Source: Chryseobacterium ureilyticum
GTDB lineage: Bacteria > Bacteroidota > Bacteroidia > Flavobacteriales > Weeksellaceae
Direction: 5' to 3'
Length of the DNA: 64,000 nt
Assembly (NCBI RefSeq): GCF_900156735.1
Contig: NZ_FTOL01000013.1
Span: 1-64,000, forward strand
Shown here: in pieces, positions 27,363 to 36,086 of the stretch
How the letters are laid out: the number at the start of each line of letters is the position of its first letter
How positions within the stretch are numbered: the first letter of the stretch is position 1
Program-made: the position numbers and the translations under genes
Notes under the pieces: generated by a model
Seen by the model: the letters and a program-made list of their open reading frames with translations, nothing else
Told to the model about the DNA's origin: nothing
The model's database searches: none

Positions 27363-28787
27363 ATGTTTACTCAGAAAATCAAAATAAAAACCGTTTCGAA
27401 AAAAACTCTTGGAGATCTTCATACTCCGATGAATATTTATTTGAAAATAAGAGACAAGTTCAGAGATACTATTCTTTTGGAAAGCTCAGACTCAAAAAGT
27501 ATTGATAATAACTTCTCCTTCATCGCCATCAATGCTGTTGCAGGAATTGAAGTAAAGAATTTAAAAGAATTTGAAATCAAACTTCCTGATTCCGCTCCGG
27601 TAAAACAATTCATCAAGGATCGTAACATCACTGATATTTTTGAAGATTTCCGCACCATCTTCGACTGTGAGAAAACCGATGATCCTATTGAACAGACTGC
27701 GCAAAGTCTTTTCGGATATACAAGTTTTGAAGCGGTCCAGTTTTTTGAGAATGTCAATTTAAAAGCACAAAGTCCAGAAGTAGAAATTCCTATTCTTCGA
27801 TACAGATTATATCAATATGTAATTGCGATCAATCATTTTAATGATGAAATGTATATTATTGAAAATCAAATGAACGGCATAAAATCCGAAGTCAACCTTC
27901 TGGAAAACCTTATCAAAAATCAAAACACACCTGTTTATCCTTTTGAAAAGAATGGCGAAGAAACGTCAAATATCACCAATGAAGATTACCTTGAACTGGT
28001 AAAAACAGCACAAAAGCACTGCATGAGAGGTGATGTATTTCAGCTTGTATTAAGCAGAAGATTTGAGCAGAAATTCAAAGGAGATGAGTTTAACGTTTAC
28101 CGCGCTTTGAGAAATATCAATCCTTCTCCTTATTTGTTTTATTTTGATTATGGAAATTACAAATTATTCGGATCAAGCCCTGAAAGTCAATTAATTATCA
28201 AAGACCACAAGGCAATCATCCATCCTATTGCCGGAACTTCCAAAAGAACCGGAAACTTTGAAGCTGATCTTCAAGCTATTGAAGTTTTAAAAAATGATCC
28301 AAAAGAAAATGCTGAGCACACCATGTTGGTAGATCTTGCCCGTAATGACCTTGGAAAACTTGGAAAAAATGTCACCGTTACAAAGCTTAAAGAGATACAG
28401 CTTTTCTCTCACGTGATTCACATGGTAAGTGAAGTAACTGCTGATCTTCCGGAACAAATTAATCCTCTTGACATGATTTCTGCAACTTTCCCGCAGGGAA
28501 CTTTAAGTGGCGCTCCTAAACATAAAGCTCTTCAACTTATCAATCAATATGAAAAAGATTCCCGTGGATATTATGGGGGCTGTATTGGTATTATCGGTTT
28601 GAATGGAACCTGCAACCAGGCGATTATGATCAGAACATTCCTGAGTAAAAATAATACCCTTTATTATCAGGCAGGAGCCGGTCTTGTTGCAAAATCTGTC
28701 CCTGAAAACGAGCTGCAAGAGGTTAACAATAAATTAAATGCCCTGAAAAAGGCAGTTGAAAAAGCAGAGAAAATCGTTGAAAATTAA
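27363..28787 (+). CDS. trpE: Anthranilate synthase component I
   Basis: Forms anthranilate from chorismate with ammonia from TrpG; first step of the Trp branch. 474 residues. The N-terminal regulatory part has LLESSD, matching the LLES motif that binds Trp for feedback inhibition. The catalytic part has QLVLSRRFEQKF, the HPIAGTSKRTG and LVDLARNDLGK motifs and FPQGTLSGAPKHKALQLI. Operon controlled by the leader upstream as well as by feedback. Confidence 0.96.
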   Translation: MFTQKIKIKTVSKKTLGDLHTPMNIYLKIRDKFRDTILLESSDSKSIDNNFSFIAINAVAGIEVKNLKEFEIKLPDSAPVKQFIKDRNITDIFEDFRTIFDCEKTDDPIEQTAQSLFGYTSFEAVQFFENVNLKAQSPEVEIPILRYRLYQYVIAINHFNDEMYIIENQMNGIKSEVNLLENLIKNQNTPVYPFEKNGEETSNITNEDYLELVKTAQKHCMRGDVFQLVLSRRFEQKFKGDEFNVYRALRNINPSPYLFYFDYGNYKLFGSSPESQLIIKDHKAIIHPIAGTSKRTGNFEADLQAIEVLKNDPKENAEHTMLVDLARNDLGKLGKNVTVTKLKEIQLFSHVIHMVSEVTADLPEQINPLDMISATFPQGTLSGAPKHKALQLINQYEKDSRGYYGGCIGIIGLNGTCNQAIMIRTFLSKNNTLYYQAGAGLVAKSVPENELQEVNNKLNALKKAVEKAEKIVEN

Positions 28788-28823
28788 AAGCAGCAACAAA
28801 ATTAACTTACAAAAAAAGAAAAA

Positions 28824-29426
28824 ATGAATAACAATACAACCTCTCAACAACCGCAGCTTAAAGTTCTCGTTTTTGACAACTATGACAGCTTTACCTATAA
28901 TCTTGTTCAGATTATTGAAAGAATACTGAATCAAAAAGTAGACGTGGTAAGAAATGACCAGATCACGCTGGAAGAAGTTGGGAAATATGATAAAATAATC
29001 CTTTCACCTGGTCCCGGAATTCCTGAAGAAGCAGGTATTTTATTGGAATTGATTAAACAATATGCTCCTACGAAAAGTATTTTAGGAGTGTGTTTAGGAC
29101 AACAGGCTATTGCGGAAGCTTTCGGAGGAAATCTGATCAATCTTTCTGAAATATTTCATGGGGTGGCTACCACAACAGATTTAGTAAAAGAAGATACTAA
29201 ACTTTTCAAAAACTTAGCTTCAGGATTAGAAGTAGGAAGATACCACAGCTGGGCGGTAAATCCGGAAAATTTCCCGGAAGAACTGGAAATAACCGCTGTA
29301 GATAAGGACGGAATGATCATGGCTTTACAACACAAAACTTATGATGTACACGGAGTACAGTTTCACCCCGAAAGTATTTTAACCCCGGATGGAGAGGTGA
29401 TTATCCGAAATTTTTTAAATCATTAA
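28824..29426 (+). CDS. trpG: Anthranilate synthase component II (glutamine amidotransferase)
   Basis: Supplies ammonia from glutamine to TrpE. 200 residues, class I amidotransferase: SPGPGIPEEAG oxyanion region, nucleophile Cys90 in GVCLGQQAIAEAFGG, and the His-Glu pair in QFHPESILTPDG. The first ~11 residues are a low-complexity Asn/Thr/Gln stretch before the conserved LKVLVFDNYDSF. It stands alone and is not fused to TrpD or TrpE. Confidence 0.95.
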   Translation: MNNNTTSQQPQLKVLVFDNYDSFTYNLVQIIERILNQKVDVVRNDQITLEEVGKYDKIILSPGPGIPEEAGILLELIKQYAPTKSILGVCLGQQAIAEAFGGNLINLSEIFHGVATTTDLVKEDTKLFKNLASGLEVGRYHSWAVNPENFPEELEITAVDKDGMIMALQHKTYDVHGVQFHPESILTPDGEVIIRNFLNH

Positions 29427-29472
29427 AATTATCAATCACCCTTCCGGTAAAAGTTTAATGGAAAAGTGAAGC

Positions 29473-30507
29473 ATGAAAACAATGACACAAGATTCTTCAA
29501 CAATAAAAACACCCCAAATGAAAGAAATACTGCAATATCTGTTCAATCATAATACTTTATCAAAGTCTGAGGCAAAGGCTATGATGATTGAAATTGCACA
29601 GAACAAATTCAATGCTGCGGAAGTAACGGCATTCATCAGTGTTTTTCTGATGCGAAATATTACTCTAAAAGAACTTGAAGGCTTCAGAGAAGCCTTATTA
29701 CAAATGGCTGTTCCTGTAAATATTGATGCAAATGATGCTATTGATATTGTAGGAACAGGAGGTGACGGAAAAAACACAATCAATATATCAACATTGGCAA
29801 GCTTCGTGGTTGCCGGAGCTGGGCAGAAGGTGACAAAACATGGAAATTACGGGGCTTCAACGACCACTGGCTCATCCAATGTGCTGGAAGAACTTGGATA
29901 TCAATTCAAGAACAGTTCAGAAGAACTGAATAAGGACCTTGAGAGAGCTAATATCTGCTTTCTCCATGCTCCCTACTTCCACCCTGCCCTTCAATCTGTT
30001 GGATTATTGAGGAAATCACTGGGATTAAGAACGTTCTTTAATCTTTTAGGTCCCTTAGTAAACCCGGCAAAGCCTCAATATTCCATGATTGGAGTTTATA
30101 ACCTTGAGATTGCAAGAATCTATCAGTATCTTCTTCAAAAGGAGGAAAAGGATTTTATCTTAGTACACGGGCTGGATGGTTATGATGAAATCAGCTTAAC
30201 CCATGACAGCAAGATTATTACTAAAAATGGGGAAGAGATTCACTCTGCGGAAGATCTTGGATTTAATCCGGTGACATTGGAAGATATTAAAGCTGGAAAT
30301 ACCATTCAGGAAACAGCAAAAATTTTCATGGATATTCTGGAAGGAAACGGAACTGAACAACAGAATTCTGTAGTGTTAGCCAATGCATCAGTAGCTCTTT
30401 ATCATACTCATAAATTCGGAACTTATGATAACTGTCTTCTTCTCGCTCAGGAAAGTTTAGAAAGTGGAAAGGCCCTAAAGAGTTTTGAACTTTTAATCAA
30501 TCAGTAA
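29473..30507 (+). CDS. trpD: Anthranilate phosphoribosyltransferase
   Basis: Transfers phosphoribose from PRPP to anthranilate. 344 residues. The PRPP loop DIVGTGGDGKNTINIST, the KHGNYGASTTTGSSNVLEELG segment and HPALQSVGLLRKSLGLRTFFNLLGPLVNPA are hallmarks of TrpD. The frame starts at 29473, but an ATG at 29518 (MKEILQYLFNHN) is closer to the usual N-terminus; the extra residues may not be real. Confidence 0.94.
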   Translation: MKTMTQDSSTIKTPQMKEILQYLFNHNTLSKSEAKAMMIEIAQNKFNAAEVTAFISVFLMRNITLKELEGFREALLQMAVPVNIDANDAIDIVGTGGDGKNTINISTLASFVVAGAGQKVTKHGNYGASTTTGSSNVLEELGYQFKNSSEELNKDLERANICFLHAPYFHPALQSVGLLRKSLGLRTFFNLLGPLVNPAKPQYSMIGVYNLEIARIYQYLLQKEEKDFILVHGLDGYDEISLTHDSKIITKNGEEIHSAEDLGFNPVTLEDIKAGNTIQETAKIFMDILEGNGTEQQNSVVLANASVALYHTHKFGTYDNCLLLAQESLESGKALKSFELLINQ

Positions 30508-30530
30508 TCTAATCATTCAAAACACAGAAA

Positions 30531-31304
30531 ATGACTATACTAGATAAAATTATTGAAAGAAAAAGAGAAGAAATTGCGGTTTCAAAATCTCATACTTCTA
30601 TTGAACAATTGAAAAGTTCTGATCTATTTAAAAGGAAAAATTATTCATTAAAAGAGTCCATTAAAAATAAAAGCGGGATTATTGCCGAATTTAAGAGACA
30701 ATCTCCGTCAAAAGGAATCATTAATAACAATGTTCAGCCTTTAGAAATTGCTTCAGCTTATGAAAGTTTTGGTGCGAGCGGAATCTCTATTCTGACAGAT
30801 AAGGATTTCTTCGGAGGAAGTTTTGAAGATATTTTAAAGGTAAGAAACCATATTAATATTCCTATTCTGAGAAAAGATTTTATGATTGATGAATACCAGT
30901 TTTATGAAGCTAAAAGTATAGGCGCTGATGTTATTTTACTGATTGCAGCATGTCTTTCTCCTAATCAGGTTCAGGAATTTACAGAGCTTGCTCATCAACT
31001 GGATATGGAAGTTCTATTGGAAATTCACACGGAAGAAGAACTGAAACATTTTAATTCAGAAATTGATTTAGTAGGAATAAACAATAGAAACCTGAAAGAT
31101 TTTAAAGTTGATTTACAACATTCCGTTCAGTTGAAAGATCAGCTTCCAAAAGATACTTTATCTGTGGCAGAAAGCGGAATTTATGCTCTTGAAGATTTTA
31201 AGTTTTTAAAGGAAAAAGGATTTGACGGTTTTCTGATGGGAGAATATTTCATGAGAAATCCTAATCCGGCAAAAGCATTTGAAGAGTTTCCTTTATCAAT
31301 CTGA
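30531..31304 (+). CDS. trpC: Indole-3-glycerol phosphate synthase
   Basis: Ring closure of CdRP to indole-3-glycerol phosphate. 257 residues, TIM barrel: IAEFKRQSPSKG with the catalytic Lys, IPILRKDFMIDEYQ, VGINNRNLKDFKVD and AESGIYALEDFKFL. Monofunctional, with TrpF encoded separately 37 nt downstream. Confidence 0.95.
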   Translation: MTILDKIIERKREEIAVSKSHTSIEQLKSSDLFKRKNYSLKESIKNKSGIIAEFKRQSPSKGIINNNVQPLEIASAYESFGASGISILTDKDFFGGSFEDILKVRNHINIPILRKDFMIDEYQFYEAKSIGADVILLIAACLSPNQVQEFTELAHQLDMEVLLEIHTEEELKHFNSEIDLVGINNRNLKDFKVDLQHSVQLKDQLPKDTLSVAESGIYALEDFKFLKEKGFDGFLMGEYFMRNPNPAKAFEEFPLSI

Positions 31305-31341
31305 AATGAATTGATCTCTGAACTAGTACAAATCAACATCT

Positions 31342-32046
31342 ATGAATGAGCAACCAACAAATAATATTTTCCCTGAACTCAAAGTCTGTGGTTTAACAAA
31401 TCCGGAACAAATTCAGGAATTGATTTCCCTGAAAGTAGATTTTCTAGGTTTTATCTTCTACCAAAAATCGCCGAGATATGTTTTGAACCATTTGAGTCTT
31501 GAAGATATTTCAAAGATTGATCATCAGGGAAAAGTGGGAGTTTTTGTCAATGAAACGGCAGAAAAAATTGTGGAGACAGCAACAAAGGGAAAGCTCAATT
31601 TTATTCAGTTACATGGTGATGAAGATGATCAATTTATTAATGACCTAAGAGAAAAATTATCTTCTGATGTCAAAATAATCAAGGTCATCAGAATCGGGAA
31701 TGGAATGAGTGAGAACAGAGAGAAAATAGAGCAGATTTTCACTCAAATAACAACCTCTAATTTGCAGCCTATCGCTTATTATTTATTTGATACAGACAGC
31801 AAGGCATTCGGAGGAACAGGACAACAGTTTGACTGGAATATATTAAATGAATTTGAAATCCCACTACCCTATTTTCTGAGTGGAGGCATTTCAGAAGAGA
31901 ATATCAAAAATATTGAATCATTGCGCCAAAAACCTTTCGCGCTAGACATCAATTCAAAATTTGAAACAGCTCCAGGTGATAAAAATATAGATAAAATAAA
32001 AACATTCAAAACAATCATCCCAATGAGTCCCAACGGGACGATTTAA
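31342..32046 (+). CDS. trpF: Phosphoribosylanthranilate isomerase
   Basis: Amadori rearrangement of PRA to CdRP. 234 residues, TIM barrel: LKVCGLTNPEQIQEL with the catalytic Cys, FLGFIFYQKSPRYV, FIQLHGDEDD, and FLSGGISEENIKNI with LDINSKFETAPGDKN. The last eight codons and the stop lie within or next to a REP-like hairpin (32025-32045), so the tail after TFKTIIP (residues MSPNGTI) is formed by that element and not by ancestral trpF. Confidence 0.93.
   Translation: MNEQPTNNIFPELKVCGLTNPEQIQELISLKVDFLGFIFYQKSPRYVLNHLSLEDISKIDHQGKVGVFVNETAEKIVETATKGKLNFIQLHGDEDDQFINDLREKLSSDVKIIKVIRIGNGMSENREKIEQIFTQITTSNLQPIAYYLFDTDSKAFGGTGQQFDWNILNEFEIPLPYFLSGGISEENIKNIESLRQKPFALDINSKFETAPGDKNIDKIKTFKTIIPMSPNGTI
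32025..32045 (+). repeat. REP-like hairpin, left copy
   Basis: The core is GTCCC-aac-GGGAC (32027-32039), flanked by GA and GATTTA. It is the inverted copy of the element at 32664-32684 (20 of 21 positions match) and overlaps the end of trpF. Confidence 0.75.
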
Positions 32047-32127
32047 CCCAGAATTTGAAACATTCCAATTAATATTAATGATAAACCATTCATGACAATA
32101 TAAATACAAACCACAAAAAAAACACAA

Positions 32128-32580
32128 ATGCCGCAATCATTAGTCAAAAATTACATCCATATTGTATTCAGTACAAAATACAGGAATGATTTTATCGATG
32201 AAAACATAGAAAAAGAATTGTATGCCTACATCGCCACATTATGTAAAGATTTCGAAAGCTATGCATTACAGATCGGAGGAACAGACAATCATATTCATAT
32301 TCTTTGTAGATTGTCCAGGAAGATTGCATTAATGAAATTGGTTCAGGAAATAAAGGCACATTCTTCAAAATGGATCAAAACAAAAGGTAAGAAATACGAA
32401 AATTTCTTTTGGCAGGATGGTTATGGTGCGTTTTCTGTGGGTGAAAAGGATGTTTATATTGTGACAAAATATATTAAAAATCAACGCCAACATCATCAAA
32501 AACAGGATTTTAAAAATGAATTTATTGGAATGCTGGAAAAACATCAAATGGATTATGATGAAAAATTTTTATGGGATTGA
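32128..32580 (+). CDS. REP-associated tyrosine transposase (RAYT, IS200-like TnpA)
   Basis: 150-residue HUH-type single-strand transposase. The metal-binding HxH is in GGTDNHIHILCR (His55, His57). The catalytic Tyr is most likely Tyr115 in VTKYIKNQRQHH, with Gln119 in the usual place. YGAFSV and FWQDGYG match the Y1 fold. A single gene between two inverted REP hairpins is the usual RAYT arrangement: the enzyme is thought to act on REP sequences and is domesticated more than it is a free IS. It lies in the trp operon in the same direction and looks intact. Confidence 0.88.
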   Translation: MPQSLVKNYIHIVFSTKYRNDFIDENIEKELYAYIATLCKDFESYALQIGGTDNHIHILCRLSRKIALMKLVQEIKAHSSKWIKTKGKKYENFFWQDGYGAFSVGEKDVYIVTKYIKNQRQHHQKQDFKNEFIGMLEKHQMDYDEKFLWD

Positions 32581-32593
32581 TATTATGGAATAT

Positions 32594-32634
32594 ATTGATA
32601 CGTTATTGATACATTGATAACGTTGATAACATTG
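32594..32634. repeat. Degenerate TTGATA tandem repeat
   Basis: Four TTGATA units with 3-5 nt between them, followed by a partial unit, just after the RAYT stop. Possibly part of the mobile cassette end. Confidence 0.35.
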
Positions 32635-32637
32635 AAA

Positions 32638-32656
32638 GAAAGGATTCCATCCTTTC
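32638..32656. repeat. Perfect 8-bp hairpin 3' of the RAYT gene
   Basis: GAAAGGAT-tcc-ATCCTTTC. No T-run follows, so it is more likely a structural part of the REP/RAYT cassette than a terminator. Confidence 0.4.
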
Positions 32657-32663
32657 CTATAGA

Positions 32664-32684
32664 TAAATCGTCCCTTTGGGACTC
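32664..32684 (-). repeat. REP-like hairpin, right copy (inverted)
   Basis: TAAATC, then the hairpin core GTCCC-ttt-GGGAC, then TC. Its reverse complement matches the left copy at 32025-32045 except for one loop base. Confidence 0.75.
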
Positions 32685-32713
32685 TTTGTTAACTTTGATT
32701 ATAAATACCAATC

Positions 32714-33259
32714 ATGAAATATCAGATAAAACAAACCAATGAATTAACAGAACAGGAAATAGAACATATCCTTCAGCTTTGGGACATTTCTGCATGGAAT
32801 ACGATGAAATCTGCCTTTTTCCGTACATTTTTTAAAGATTCGGAATTTCATTTTCTTGTAGATTTTCAGCAAAACATTCTGGCTGTTATCCGTCTTAATT
32901 TTGACTTTACGTTGGAAATTTCCGGGAAACCCTATGCTTATGCAGAAGCAGTTGGGTTAGTGGCTGCTCAAAAGAAAAAAGGATACGGAGCTCTGCTGGT
33001 TCAGTATTTTAAAGAAAATGTTACCCAAAGAAATAGGGAAACTATAGGGTTTTGTCATGAAGACCTTCGACCGTTTTATGAGAAATGTGATGTGGAAATA
33101 TTATATGACAAGGCAAAATCAATCAAAGAAAATGCTGGTTCTGAATGGATCAATGCTGAAGACGATGATATTTTACTATTTCATATCTCACAAGAGAAAA
33201 AAGAACAACTGAGTACGCTGAGTACTGAAAATAATGCTTATTTAATTACTAAAGAATAA
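32714..33259 (+). CDS. GNAT-family acetyltransferase
   Basis: 181 residues. The acetyl-CoA loop of GNAT enzymes is seen in GLVAAQKKKGYGALLVQYF (Q/RxxGxG/A), preceded by a beta strand LAVIRLNFDF. The N-terminal half (ELTEQEIEHILQLWDISAW) is not a motif I recognise. The gene lies 4 nt before trpB and is therefore translated with it, but no known Trp step needs an acetyltransferase. Substrate unknown. Confidence 0.75.
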   Translation: MKYQIKQTNELTEQEIEHILQLWDISAWNTMKSAFFRTFFKDSEFHFLVDFQQNILAVIRLNFDFTLEISGKPYAYAEAVGLVAAQKKKGYGALLVQYFKENVTQRNRETIGFCHEDLRPFYEKCDVEILYDKAKSIKENAGSEWINAEDDDILLFHISQEKKEQLSTLSTENNAYLITKE

Positions 33260-33263
33260 AGAA

Positions 33264-34442
33264 ATGAATTATAAAAACCCTGATGAACATGGATATTATG
33301 GAGAATTTGGAGGTGCTTTTATCCCCGAAATGCTTTATCCGAATGTAGAGGAATTACAAAAGAATTATCTTGAAATCATAGAATCTGAAGACTTTCAGAG
33401 TGAATATCAGGATCTTCTTACAAACTATGTGGGAAGAGCTACGCCACTCTATTTTGCTAAAAATCTAAGTCAAAAATACAATACTCAGATCTATTTAAAA
33501 CGTGAAGACCTGAATCATACGGGCGCTCATAAAATCAATAACGCATTAGGGCAGGTACTTCTGGCAAAGCGCCTTGGAAAAACAAGAATCATCGCTGAAA
33601 CCGGCGCCGGACAACATGGAGTTGCCACTGCGACGGCATGCGCCTTACTTGGTTTGGAGTGCATCGTTTATATGGGCGAAATTGATATCCAGAGACAGGC
33701 CCCCAATGTAGCAAGAATGAAAATGCTTGGAGCAGAAGTCATTGCTGCTACTTCAGGTTCGAAGACATTAAAAGATGCTGTGAATGAAGCTTTAAGAGAT
33801 TGGATCAACAATCCGGTTACGACTCATTATGTGATTGGAAGCGTAGTAGGACCTCATCCTTTCCCGGATCTTGTGGCACGATTTCAAAGTATTATTTCAA
33901 AGGAGATCAAGGAACAGCTAAACGAGAAAATCGGCAGAGAAAATCCTGATTATGTGATTGCCTGTGTAGGTGGCGGAAGTAATGCTGCCGGAACATTCTA
34001 TCATTTTGTAGAAGAAAAAGATGTAAAAATCATTGCTGCGGAAGCCGGTGGTTTAGGAGTAGATTCCGGAAAATCTGCCGCAACTACTTTCTTAGGAACA
34101 TTGGGCGTTCTTCATGGAAGTAAAAGCCTTGTGATGCAAACTGAAGACGGACAGGTGATTGAGCCACATTCTATTTCTGCCGGATTAGATTACCCAGGAA
34201 TCGGACCGTTCCATGCTCATTTATTTAAGGAAAAAAGAGCTGAGTTTTTCAGTATCAATGATGATGAAGCTTTAAAATGTGCTTTTGAATTAACGAAACT
34301 TGAAGGAATCATTCCTGCCTTGGAAAGTTCACATGCACTCGCTGTTTTAGATAAAAAAACATTCAACGAAGACGATGTGGTGGTAATCTGTCTGAGTGGT
34401 CGTGGAGATAAGGATATGGAAACCTATTTGAAAAATCTGTAA
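33264..34442 (+). CDS. trpB: Tryptophan synthase beta chain
   Basis: PLP enzyme joining indole and serine to tryptophan. 392 residues. Seen: GEFGGAFIPEMLYPNVEEL, the PLP lysine in LNHTGAHKINNALGQ, AETGAGQHGVATATACALLG, the phosphate loop CVGGGSNAAGTF, and the C-terminal CLSGRGDKDMETY. Standard TrpB1 type, working in a complex with TrpA. Confidence 0.97.
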   Translation: MNYKNPDEHGYYGEFGGAFIPEMLYPNVEELQKNYLEIIESEDFQSEYQDLLTNYVGRATPLYFAKNLSQKYNTQIYLKREDLNHTGAHKINNALGQVLLAKRLGKTRIIAETGAGQHGVATATACALLGLECIVYMGEIDIQRQAPNVARMKMLGAEVIAATSGSKTLKDAVNEALRDWINNPVTTHYVIGSVVGPHPFPDLVARFQSIISKEIKEQLNEKIGRENPDYVIACVGGGSNAAGTFYHFVEEKDVKIIAAEAGGLGVDSGKSAATTFLGTLGVLHGSKSLVMQTEDGQVIEPHSISAGLDYPGIGPFHAHLFKEKRAEFFSINDDEALKCAFELTKLEGIIPALESSHALAVLDKKTFNEDDVVVICLSGRGDKDMETYLKNL

Positions 34443-34460
34443 AAAGTATCGTTAAAAAAT

Positions 34461-34488
34461 GATTTTAAAACGATTTTAAAACGATTTT
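34461..34488. repeat. 11-bp tandem repeat between trpB and trpA
   Basis: GATTTTAAAAC occurs at 34461-34471 and 34472-34482, followed by a partial third unit. It sits in the 69-nt gap between the two synthase genes. Confidence 0.6.
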
Positions 34489-34511
34489 TCACATCATTAA
34501 TTTAATACAAA

Positions 34512-35246
34512 ATGAAAAAGCTAAACATATATTTCACCGCAGGAATCCCACAACTGGAAGATACTGCAGACATTATACAACTGATTCAGGATTCCGGAGC
34601 AGATATGATTGAGATCGGAATGCCTTATTCTGATCCTGTAGCAGACGGACCTGTGATTCAAAAGGCACACGAACTGGCATTACACAACGGAATGACCATT
34701 GAAAAACTATTCTCACAATTAAAAACAGTTAAAGATAAAATCAATGTTCCTATTATTCTGATGGGATATATCAATCCTGTATTGAGTTTTGGATTTGAAA
34801 AATTCTGCAAAGAATGTTCGGAAAGTGGTGTTTCGGGATTAATCCTTCCTGACCTTCCTCCCATTGAATTTGAGAAAAATTATCAGCAGATCCTGAAACA
34901 ATACAATCTTAATTTTACATTTTTAGTGACTCCGGAAACTTCGGATGAAAGGATACAATATCTGGATTCTTTAAGCTCAGGTTTCCTTTATGCAGTAAGC
35001 TCCTCTTCTACTACCGGAAATGAAAATACAGTTTTGAAAAACGAAAATTATCTGTCCAGGTTAGCAGACCTTCCTCTTAAAAATCCTGTCATGATAGGAT
35101 TCGGGATCAAATCAAAGGAAGATTTTGAAAATGTGACCGAAAAAGCAGACGGCGGAATCATTGGAACAGCTTTTGTGAATGTGCTTCTTCAGGACAAAGA
35201 TTGGAAGAAAAATGCCATAGATTTTATCCATTCCATAAAAGGGTAA
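34512..35246 (+). CDS. trpA: Tryptophan synthase alpha chain
   Basis: Cleaves indole-3-glycerol phosphate to indole and G3P. 244 residues, TIM barrel: catalytic Glu and Asp in DMIEIGMPYSDPVADGP, VPIILMGYINPVLSFG, GLILPDLPP, and the phosphate-binding PVMIGFGIKSKEDF and GGIIGTAFV. Last gene of the operon. No hairpin terminator is apparent before lipB, whose -7 box starts 8 nt after the trpA stop. Confidence 0.96.
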   Translation: MKKLNIYFTAGIPQLEDTADIIQLIQDSGADMIEIGMPYSDPVADGPVIQKAHELALHNGMTIEKLFSQLKTVKDKINVPIILMGYINPVLSFGFEKFCKECSESGVSGLILPDLPPIEFEKNYQQILKQYNLNFTFLVTPETSDERIQYLDSLSSGFLYAVSSSSTTGNENTVLKNENYLSRLADLPLKNPVMIGFGIKSKEDFENVTEKADGGIIGTAFVNVLLQDKDWKKNAIDFIHSIKG

Positions 35247-35253
35247 AATTCAC

Positions 35254-35261
35254 TAAATTTG
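35254..35261 (+). promoter_or_regulatory. lipB -7 box
   Basis: TAAATTTG, 16 nt before the lipB ATG, so lipB can be expressed independently of the trp operon. Confidence 0.6.
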
Positions 35262-35277
35262 TATATCAAAAATTGAA

Positions 35278-36006
35278 ATGAATACAAATCAAAATAAAGC
35301 AGTAGAATTTGAAGATTTAGGAATAAAAGAATATCAGCCCGCTTGGGATTATCAGGAAAAACTGATGAAGGATATTATTGACACCAAAATAAAAAACAGA
35401 GACTTACCTGCAGAAGAGCATATTACGACTCCAAACCACCTTCTTTTTGTAGAACATCCACATGTGTACACCCTTGGAAAAAGCGGTCATGAAGAGAATA
35501 TGCTTGCCGGAATTGATAAATTAAAAGAACTTGAGGCTACCTATGTAAAAACCAATCGTGGTGGAGACATTACCTATCACGGCTTTGGGCAGATCGTAGG
35601 GTATCCTGTTCTGGATCTTGAAAATTTCTTTACAGACATTCATTTATATATGAGGAATCTGGAAGAAGTGATCATCAGAACGATTGGTGAATATGGTCTT
35701 AAAGGAGAACGTTCCCCAGGAGAGACAGGAGTATGGCTGGATGTAGGTAAACCTTATGCCAGAAAGATCTGTGCAATGGGTGTGAAAGCTTCCCGATGGG
35801 TTACTTTGCACGGTTTTGCTTTAAATATCAATACCGATATGCGTTATTTTGAATACATTATTCCGTGTGGGATCAAAGATAAGCAGGTTACTTCCTTAAA
35901 AAGAGAACTTGAAAGAGAATTGACTCCTGAAGAAATGGAAGATATAAAAGCCAAAATCAGAAAGCATTTTGCTGATGTTTTCCAGGCTGAACTGATCTAC
36001 AAATAA
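35278..36006 (+). CDS. lipB: Octanoyl-[ACP]:protein N-octanoyltransferase
   Basis: Moves octanoate from acyl carrier protein to the lipoyl domains of 2-oxoacid dehydrogenases and GcvH; first step of lipoate synthesis. 242 residues. NRGGDITYHGFGQIVGYPV is the conserved core (most family members have a Pro where this has Phe). KICAMGVKASRWVTLHGFALN follows, and the catalytic Cys is in YIIPCGI. The N-terminal ~45 residues resemble other Flavobacteriia. Confidence 0.93.
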   Translation: MNTNQNKAVEFEDLGIKEYQPAWDYQEKLMKDIIDTKIKNRDLPAEEHITTPNHLLFVEHPHVYTLGKSGHEENMLAGIDKLKELEATYVKTNRGGDITYHGFGQIVGYPVLDLENFFTDIHLYMRNLEEVIIRTIGEYGLKGERSPGETGVWLDVGKPYARKICAMGVKASRWVTLHGFALNINTDMRYFEYIIPCGIKDKQVTSLKRELERELTPEEMEDIKAKIRKHFADVFQAELIYK

Positions 36007-36025
36007 ACCTAAACAAAACATACTT

Positions 36026-36064
36026 TCCCTATGGATCTATAATAATGATGCATAGGGATATTTT
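36026..36064 (+). terminator. Terminator after lipB
   Basis: TCCCTATG (36026-36033) pairs with CATAGGGA (36051-36058) around a 17-nt loop, followed by TATTTTTAT. Confidence 0.6.
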
Positions 36065-36086
36065 TATCTAATAACCTAACTTATAC

